From positions 105,752-169,751 of the forward strand of contig QJNS01000173.1 of NCBI GenBank assembly GCA_004154925.1: DNA of 64,000 bases, written 5' to 3'. Made by a program: the position numbers and the translations under genes. The stretch is from Monosporascus cannonballus (lineage: Eukaryota; Ascomycota; Sordariomycetes; Xylariales). Below the pieces are notes generated by a model. That model did not search any database, was not told where the DNA came from, and was given only the letters and a program-made list of their open reading frames with translations. Of the stretch, positions 57,301 to 64,000 are shown piece after piece (within the stretch, counting starts at the first letter, position 1; the number at the start of each line of letters is the position of its first letter).

Positions 57301-60300
57301 GGTAGGTTATTGCCATAGTCTGCTGGTTTGTATTTCTAGCCTCAATAGGGTTGTCTCGTTTCACGCGTTACCTGATGACTTACTGTTGGACGTAGGATCG
57401 GCAACGACAAAAGATCATTAGGACTCTCGGACTGTAAGCCAATCAACGAGTGGCTGCAGGTTACGTTGCAGACCGTCTTGCTGCCGTTTGGGGGCCAACA
57501 TCCTAGCGGTCGCTCAGCTTTCCAAGTTCGAGTGCAGGCTGTGCGTGTGTTTGTGCGGATATGTGTGCCCATGGTACCTCAGATCCGACCTATACAGTCG
57601 AGGTTAGAAATGTGCCGACGAGCGCTCCCACGTATTTTGCAAGGCATATGCAATGTCTGCCGAGCGACCGCCCCAGCCATCGGCGCCTGGCTGAGACAAA
57701 GACGCCACGCTTCAGCTCGTGGTGACCATGATTTCAAAGTCGTATCTCTAAGCTGTGCTCCGGCAGTTGGTGTGCTTCTGGCGTGCGAGCTTCGCTAGGG
57801 GGCTGATTAAGATTGGGTTGGGGTCGAGACAGTCTATGACACCGTTCACTACTAGGTCACTAAATACGCCACAGAGGGCTCAACCTCGTTTGGAAAAAAG
57901 GTATCGCCAGAGAATGGGAACCGCAGAGGTAAGGAGATCGGCTCATGCTCGGCTGGATGAGGTAACAAATCACCTGGACTGGCGGGATCGTAGATGGAAG
58001 CTTGGCTTGTGAGGACCGGATGAATTGGCGTCTTGTCCGAAATCCAGAGACGTGGGACCGAGCCGTTTTTTACCCGGCATTGACAGGGTCCATGTTTCAA
58101 TGCATGGTCGATTCCACAATATGTACTTGCAACAAACAATAGCGATTAACACCTGCGTGTTGCTTGAAACCACCACGGATATGCCGTTCATGCTGTTTTA
58201 TATCTACTAGAACTTAGCAACGGCACATTAAATGCTTTCAGAGATTGACTACTAGGCAATATCGTAGCCACCGAATTCTGACTCGTGCCCACCCGATATG
58301 TGTGCGACGCCTTGTAATTTAACGATATATTTACCAAGTTTCCTTCGGACGGATGGCGCCAAGTAAGAGTGCGAGATAGCAGGTAAAGTCGTAGTCAGAT
58401 AGGATTTGTAACCGGGTTAGGAAGGAGGCCCTTGAGTCAAAATCGGCCATACCACTACCCGCACCTCTCGTCTGTACGGCTGACTGACAAATGCTTAGCC
58501 ATCGCCGATAGAGTCCGTCAACGAAGCCTGATAGGTTGATGTTGCGCATGCGGATTCATAACTTATATGAAGCGGCCGTAACTACTATCCATGAGCATCT
58601 TTGATGGTTGGATATTTCTTACCACTCCCCAAGCAGGCAGGTGGACAAGTCTTCGGAACCGACTGCCTGTCCTCTTTTTAGTTCTTCGGCCGCGACGGTA
58701 ACGGCTGACTCGCTCGACGGTGGTATTATGATTCTGAATCACAATCGGCATCGCCGTGGAAAGAGAGACACGATCTGATATACTACACTCTTAAATGGCA
58801 TGCAAGTAAAGGGTGTAAATGAATGAGTGATAGGCAAAGGAGGGTAACCACTGAATGCAATTGTGGCTCACATGATACATCCCGATCACGGCGTCCCCAT
58901 CGTTAATTAAAAAGAGCCCTGTCCAAACCAGACCCGCCTTTTCGAGTTGACCTGCATGCCTTACCGAAATCACCAAGTTGCAATCTTGCAAGGGGAACCA
59001 GCAGGGAAACCACACAGTACGGGATCCGGGAATACGGACTGTATCTATAGAATGCTGATAGGGACGAGAAGAACATGAGGATGAAAACATACAATCGGTA
59101 GCAAAATATACAATCTCGTAAATTTGATCCTCACATGGCATATAGGGATAACAAGGGCGCCAAAAACCTGTTATTACAGCGCTGCTCCTCATTAGTACCT
59201 TAGGTACAAAACCATTCAACCATTACCACCTCTCCGGGTCCCAAAGAATGCCACGTAGGCACTTATTGCAACTCTTATTGTATTGTCTGGGTATTTCATT
59301 GTTGCCTACCCCAATTACTTAGGCACTTTGTAGTATCGAATCTGCCAATCGCTAGAAGACATCACGCAGCGCCAACGGGTTCCGACGACCTCCCTTAAGC
59401 AATTATGCGCAGGATAGGGAAACGGGCAGGATTGCAAACCTCGGCGTCACTTTGGAGGGTTGCTGGCACAGTAATTGCACCCAAAAGGCAGTTACCAGTA
59501 TAGACTTAGCGGGCTCCCTCTTGTTTTTGCATGGTAAAATGCCCATTCGGGTACCTACCCTGAAGCTAGTCCCAAGTAATTTTACATGGAAGGAAAGGAT
59601 GGTGGCCGACCCCATTGACTTGGACCTGGAGCACTCGATGGGAAATTGACGATTATGTATGTAACTAGGTAATTCCGGCCCTGCATGTCATTCAATCCAA
59701 CAACGAATGAACAACGCGGGACAGACAACCAAATAAGATATCGCACGGGCATGAAATCCAGCCTCCGGAGACGAGACTGGTTAACATACTTGCCAAGTTC
59801 TACTTATCGGGTACTGCACGTATGTTAAGAGATTCAAGTGTGTGCTTCGCCCGTGCTTGTGCTATTCCTCGGCCTGTTTGCATCGCTAAATATGATTGTA
59901 CTCAAGGCCTTATTGCGATCTCTGACTTAGTAGTCACCGATCAATAGTTCCTGCGTTTTAGCAGACAAGCGGGCAATTTGTGCATATACATGGCATTAAG
60001 GTTATTGAGGTACTAGGTAGCCTTGGGGCAAGTCGTCAATACAGTGCGGTGTGTCTCGCTACGTCGTTTGCAGGACTACCGGTGCTAGGCAGGTAGTCAG
60101 AGCCACAGCCCCGTCCCGCCTTTCTGCTGTCTGCCGTATGTAAACACTATCGCCAACCAGGGCAAAAGAACAGACCCGGTGCATGTAACTGAGGTTCATT
60201 TTATTCTGTACCCCAGTATACTTTGTGTCTATGGCATCACCGACGATCTTTTAAGCTCAGTGCCAATTTTTGAAGGTACTTGCGCATTTGGATTAATGAA

Positions 60301-61119
60301 TTTTATTCTCCGAAAATCATATCGATTCGTACGTTAATCAACCACGCATTTCGAAGTTACACTCACTCCTGGAGTCGCTGCCCTGATTATTCACCAGCCA
60401 ACTCAACTTATTCCCGGCCCCCTGGCGCAGTCAGCCCCACATTCTCCCATTTCGTCTCCCTCTGCAAATTCCGTTTTACCTTGGTGGCCCCCCGTACTAA
60501 ACACTTGGTTTCCTATTATTACCTGAGGAACTGCTATCACTAGTACCAGCTTGTATTTCCCCTTCCGCTTACAGACGACACTATAGGTACATACAATCTC
60601 CAGCCAAGTCCCTAGTCTTATGTTGACTAAACTAGCCTCCTCCTCCACTAGACCCAGTCCCGGACCCAGCTCCTCTTCCATCCCCGAGCACCTTGTGCAA
60701 GTGAAGCACCAGAGCTCCTTTCCACTTGGTCAAAAAACTCAAAGCCACTCACTCAACGGGAAAACGCCGCCCCTGGAGCTTTGCATTTCGCATTCTCCTC
60801 ATTCCCAAACCCCCGACTTTTGACTTGGGATTCGCTCGGATTGAGAGAGAACCACAACAGAGCCAATTCGATCCAATTCAATCCGACCTCAGTTCACGCC
60901 CTTTGACACACCCTTTCCCTCTTCTCTTACTTCGCTCGGTGCTTGTCTCTCTTCCCCCCCACTTATTCCGATTCAATTCGCGCTTCAGGTGCAGTTCGAC
61001 GGCCAGCAGCGACCAGCGGGTTGATCATCGCTATCAGCTACGGCCAACGTCAATCCGTCTTCTTTTTCTCACTTGGATTAATTCGCCCGTCGTCTATTAG
61101 CTCCCGTGAACCTTTTGCG
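54354..61119. other. Long gene-poor interval, including the G-beta promoter and leader
   Basis: 6.8 kb of normal composition without any frame I can support as a gene. The longest frames (54,388-54,909 plus; 58,791-59,219 minus; 57,466-57,798 plus) show no domain, splice partner or consistent codon use. From about 60,840 to 61,010 the plus strand is rich in C and T, as in fungal promoters and leaders. Small lineage-specific genes or non-coding RNAs cannot be excluded. Confidence 0.5.
55722..55766. repeat. Inverted repeat (hairpin)
   Basis: ATTTTCGGGC (55,722-55,731) and GCCCGAAAAT (55,757-55,766) are perfect 10-bp inverted repeats around a 25-bp loop that contains a further CGGGCAC/GTGCCCG pairing possibility. 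Confidence 0.7.
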
Positions 61120-62546
61120 ATGGATGGTCAGCGCTCTAATGATGTATCGCCCGAGGCGATGCAGGCGCGCATTCAACAGGCGCGACGCGAGGCCGAGACT
61201 TTGAAGGACAGGATCAAGAGGAAGAAAGATGAGCTGGCGGATACGACACGTGAGTCTCACTTGATCCGCAAACCGTAGTAATGGTGATGGCCGTTGTCAT
61301 CGGCGCAGAGCTGTGGCGTGATGCGTCTCAGTCATGGCGGTGTATGATGTGATACTCTATGATGATGATGACGCTGACGCTGATGCTGATGCTGATGATG
61401 CTGATGATGTTCTGTGGTCAATAGTCCGCGATGTGGCGCAACACTCCCACGAGGCGATACCCAAGAATCAATTGATGAAGACTAAAAGGACATTGAAGGG
61501 ACATCTGGCTAAGATATATGCCATGCACTGGTCGACTGATCGGAGACATCTTGTGTCGGCATCACAGGATGGAAAGCTGATTATCTGGGATGCGTACACC
61601 ACTAACAAAGTACATGCCATACCTTTACGATCATCTTGGGTCATGACCTGCGCCTATGCTCCGAGCGGTAACTACGTTGCTTGCGGCGGTCTTGACAACA
61701 TCTGCTCTATTTACAACCTCAACCAGAACAGGGACGGGCCCACGCGTGTCGCCCGCGAATTGTCCGGCCATGCCGGCTACCTCTCCTGCTGCCGATTCAT
61801 TAACGATCGGAGTATCCTAACCTCGTCGGGAGACATGACTTGTATGAAATGGGATATCGAGACTGGCACCAAGACTATGGAGTTCGCCGACCACTTAGGC
61901 GACGTAATGAGCATTAGCCTGAACCCGACGAACCAGAACACCTTCATCTCGGGTGCTTGCGATGCATTCGCCAAACTGTGGGACATACGTGCTGGCAAAG
62001 CTGTTCAAACTTTTGCTGGTCATGAATCAGATATCAACGCCATCCAGTTCTTCCCGGATGGCCATTCGTTCGTAACAGGGTCCGACGACGCCACCTGTAG
62101 GCTGTTTGATATCCGAGCTGATAGGGAGCTGAACCTCTATGGCGTAAGTCATGGTCCTTGCTTGCTTCCCCAGTTCTCCTGACCCAAAACTGACATATCG
62201 CTTCGCAGTCCGAATCGATTTTATGCGGCATCACATCTGTCGCCACGTCTGTTTCTGGGCGGCTCCTGTTCGCCGGATATGACGACTTTGAGTGCAAGGT
62301 ACGGCTATCGGGTTTGAGCCACCTATGTGACGCGAACTGACGTTATACAGGTTTGGGATATCACTAGAGGAGAAAAGGTCGGCTCGCTCGTGGGCCACGA
62401 GAACCGTGTCAGCTGCTTGGGCGTTAGCAACGATGGCATCAGCTTGTGCACAGGTTCTTGGGACTCGGTTGTGAGTTGTCCCAGAATACCCTTCAACGAC
62501 TTGGGAACCCGCTGACCTCGCTTAGCTGAAAATTTGGGCATACTAA
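61120..62546 (+). CDS. gnb1: Heterotrimeric G-protein beta subunit (WD40)
   Basis: Five exons, 61,120-61,249, 61,425-62,143, 62,209-62,298, 62,351-62,470 and 62,526-62,546; introns of 175, 65, 52 and 55 bp; 359 aa, the typical length of fungal G-beta. The N-terminal helix (about residues 8-44, [20 protein letters not shown]) is the coiled coil that binds G-gamma. Seven WD40 repeats follow, with hallmarks [87 protein letters not shown] and LCTGSWDS. The last exon supplies only LKIWAY. Partner of G-alpha and G-gamma at the plasma membrane in pheromone, cAMP/MAPK, development and (in pathogens) virulence signalling. Intron 1 contains a GATGCT-type repeat. Confidence 0.97.
61360..61410. repeat. 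GATGCT/GATGAT repeat within G-beta intron 1
   Basis: Degenerate GAT-GCT and GAT-GAT triplet units occupy about 50 bp shortly before the 3' splice site at 61,424. Read as coding, they would give a run of Asp-Ala, but the splice junctions and family alignment show it is intronic. Confidence 0.8.
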
Positions 62547-63627
62547 AATGGCAGCGCAACCGTGCGTTCGTTCCGCATTTGTAGCACACTTAGACGCCTC
62601 GACAAGGCTTTCTTTGAGTGGTTATTTTGAACTAATATCACCTGATCGACGCCGGTCTGTCACCGAGATTCGGCGTAGCCCAGGACGAAGTCACGACAAG
62701 CCTCTCTCGATACCAGTTTCATTTATTACCCAGCGCTGTATTCCACGCGACTTACCTGGCCTCTCCGCCGGGTTTCTACGGGTGTTGTGGTCGGACCTCC
62801 TCGGCACCCGATTCCCCTTAATACCATTCGCCAAGGCTATCCTATACTCCGGCCGTTCAGCTGCAGACTGGGCCAACTTACCAATATCACATCTTTCCGA
62901 CCGTCTTCCTATGGGCCCATAATAAGGCCTGTTGTGTTATATAGGACGACCATACGGCGAAGCGAGGATCTTCCAGGGGCTTACTTTCTGTTCAGTCGGC
63001 GGTTCTGCGCGATGTCCTTGACAGCACTACTATCCCTTTACAGTGCCGGCTCTCCGGGAGAGACTTGTTTCACAGTATAGGACTATCTTCGCCGAAATTG
63101 CCTTCAGTTGGCCTATCCGATCCCACTGTTTCTCCTGCGCGAATTCGACACCCCCCCAAACCTCGTTAGGTAGACGGCAACGGGCGTCTTCGAGTTGTGG
63201 ATAAAGACAAAAATTATGATGAATGTTGAGTCGCTGTTTTGAGTTCCGGAGGCAGAGCGCATCTGTGGAGTTGGAGGACGACAACGACGGCCAGTCACGC
63301 CCTCGGGACCATCTCGTGGGGTCATTTTCCCTTGGAATTGCGTCTCTTGGTGGGATCGAATATGATCATCCAGGTATAGCGGGGAGGGTAAAGATGAAGA
63401 AATCAGATTCGGCGTTACCATTGTTATTGTCTGTACCATAGCCGCACTCAATACTAAATGAATAATCTTCCATATTCCCGGTTATCTTTCATAACGCTCA
63501 TCCGTCGTCTACCGAAGCCAACTGGCCAATCTGTTCGACTGCCCGCGTGAGGTATAGTAAGAAGCTCGATATTCAACGTGGGAGTCGGGAGTCGGGGAGT
63601 ATCGTCATATCCGTAGATCAACACCAG

Positions 63628-63661
<34 letters not shown>
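63628..63661. repeat. (CA)n(TA)n microsatellite
   Basis: About 18 bp of alternating CA directly followed by about 16 bp of alternating TA. Confidence 0.9.
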
Positions 63662-63662
<1 letters not shown>

Positions 63663-63979
63663 TTACGCAAATTCCTGGCCTAACCACCCCCCTTCGTCAT
63701 ATCCACTTAGGCGCGTTGAAGTATGTAGTTACGGCAATTTGTTCTTCGCCTAGAGCCTCGCACGCGCCTCAGCCGCGCCCTCCATAATTCCCCTCTCGCG
63801 CTTAGGCTTTTTAACTACCCGTTGGTGCGGCCACGACTGGTAAAGTCAGACTAGATAGACTAGGACGCCTTTCCCGCGTACGCTCTTCCTTCGACTTCCG
63901 TTTTTCCGGCTGGCGCCGTGTGTATATACGGACCCGGACTCATGCCACGTCGCCGCCATGCCCTATGCAAATTAACGTT

Positions 63980-64000
63980 GGGGGGGGGGGGGGGGGGGGG
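63980..64000. repeat. Terminal poly-G tract
   Basis: The window ends in 21 consecutive G. The tract may continue beyond it or may mark a contig edge. Confidence 0.9.

Larger units (their letters stand above)
62547..64000. other. 3' flank of G-beta; no further gene supported
   Basis: Short frames only. It includes a CA/TA microsatellite at about 63,628-63,661 and ends in a run of at least 21 G. Confidence 0.5.

Noticed and set aside
57466..58012. Overlapping 110- and 85-codon plus frames
   Set aside because: No domain, no splice connection between them, and no coding-like codon preference.
58791..59219. 142-codon minus frame
   Set aside because: No recognisable motif and length compatible with chance in normal-composition DNA.

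Overview
This window reads as part of a filamentous ascomycete (Pezizomycotina, probably Sordariomycete) chromosome with two sharply different compartments. Bases 1 to about 32,850 are an AT-rich repeat block whose changes (CpA to TpA on both strands, Trp and Gln codons turned into stops, Cys codons turned into Tyr) are those of repeat-induced point mutation (RIP). Bases 32,853 to 64,000 have ordinary base composition, short GT-AG introns of 52-218 bp with CTRAC-like branch sites, and recognisable housekeeping and signalling genes.

Repeat block. Four copies of one Ty3/gypsy chromovirus family can be laid out from shared LTRs and pol motifs. Copies 1-3 lie head-to-tail on the plus strand: copy 1 at 5,458-12,279 with target duplication GTAGA; copies 2 and 3 at about 12,290-25,391, sharing the LTR between them. 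Copy 4 is on the minus strand at 25,964-32,847, with target duplication CGGGA and two 394-bp LTRs. Gag, reverse transcriptase, integrase and a C-terminal chromodomain can still be read through the stops. Copies 1, 3 and 4 carry, between pol and the 3' LTR, a second reading frame on the opposite strand with the cysteine spacing of a Zn(II)2Cys6 cluster followed by a charged, probably coiled-coil region; copy 2 lacks it. A solo LTR of another family (21,978-22,414, duplication ATTAT) sits inside copy 3 without RIP. The first 5.2 kb are another RIP-degraded sequence that I cannot assign. Copy 4 interrupts the 3' end of an unidentified minus-strand gene that also carries frameshifts and stops.

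Gene compartment. In order: a membrane-anchored short-chain dehydrogenase (plus); a Ste50-type SAM/RA adaptor of the MAPK cascade (minus); the serine palmitoyltransferase subunit LCB2 (minus); acetoacetyl-CoA synthetase (plus); an adenosine deaminase-like (ADAL-type) enzyme (minus); a PAS-containing hybrid histidine kinase (plus); and a heterotrimeric G-protein beta subunit (plus). Exon structures were worked out from splice sites and frame continuity. The genes are not an operon or an evident biosynthetic cluster: Ste50, the histidine kinase and G-beta are signalling proteins, and LCB2 acts in sphingolipid synthesis. Long intergenic stretches, notably 54.4-61.1 kb, show only short chance reading frames.

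The most interesting observations are the antisense Zn2Cys6-like frame of the chromovirus, the swapping of U3 regions built from different iterated palindromes onto a common R-U5, the fading of RIP at the outer LTR edges, and the recent un-RIPed solo LTR with a 51-bp near-perfect palindrome.
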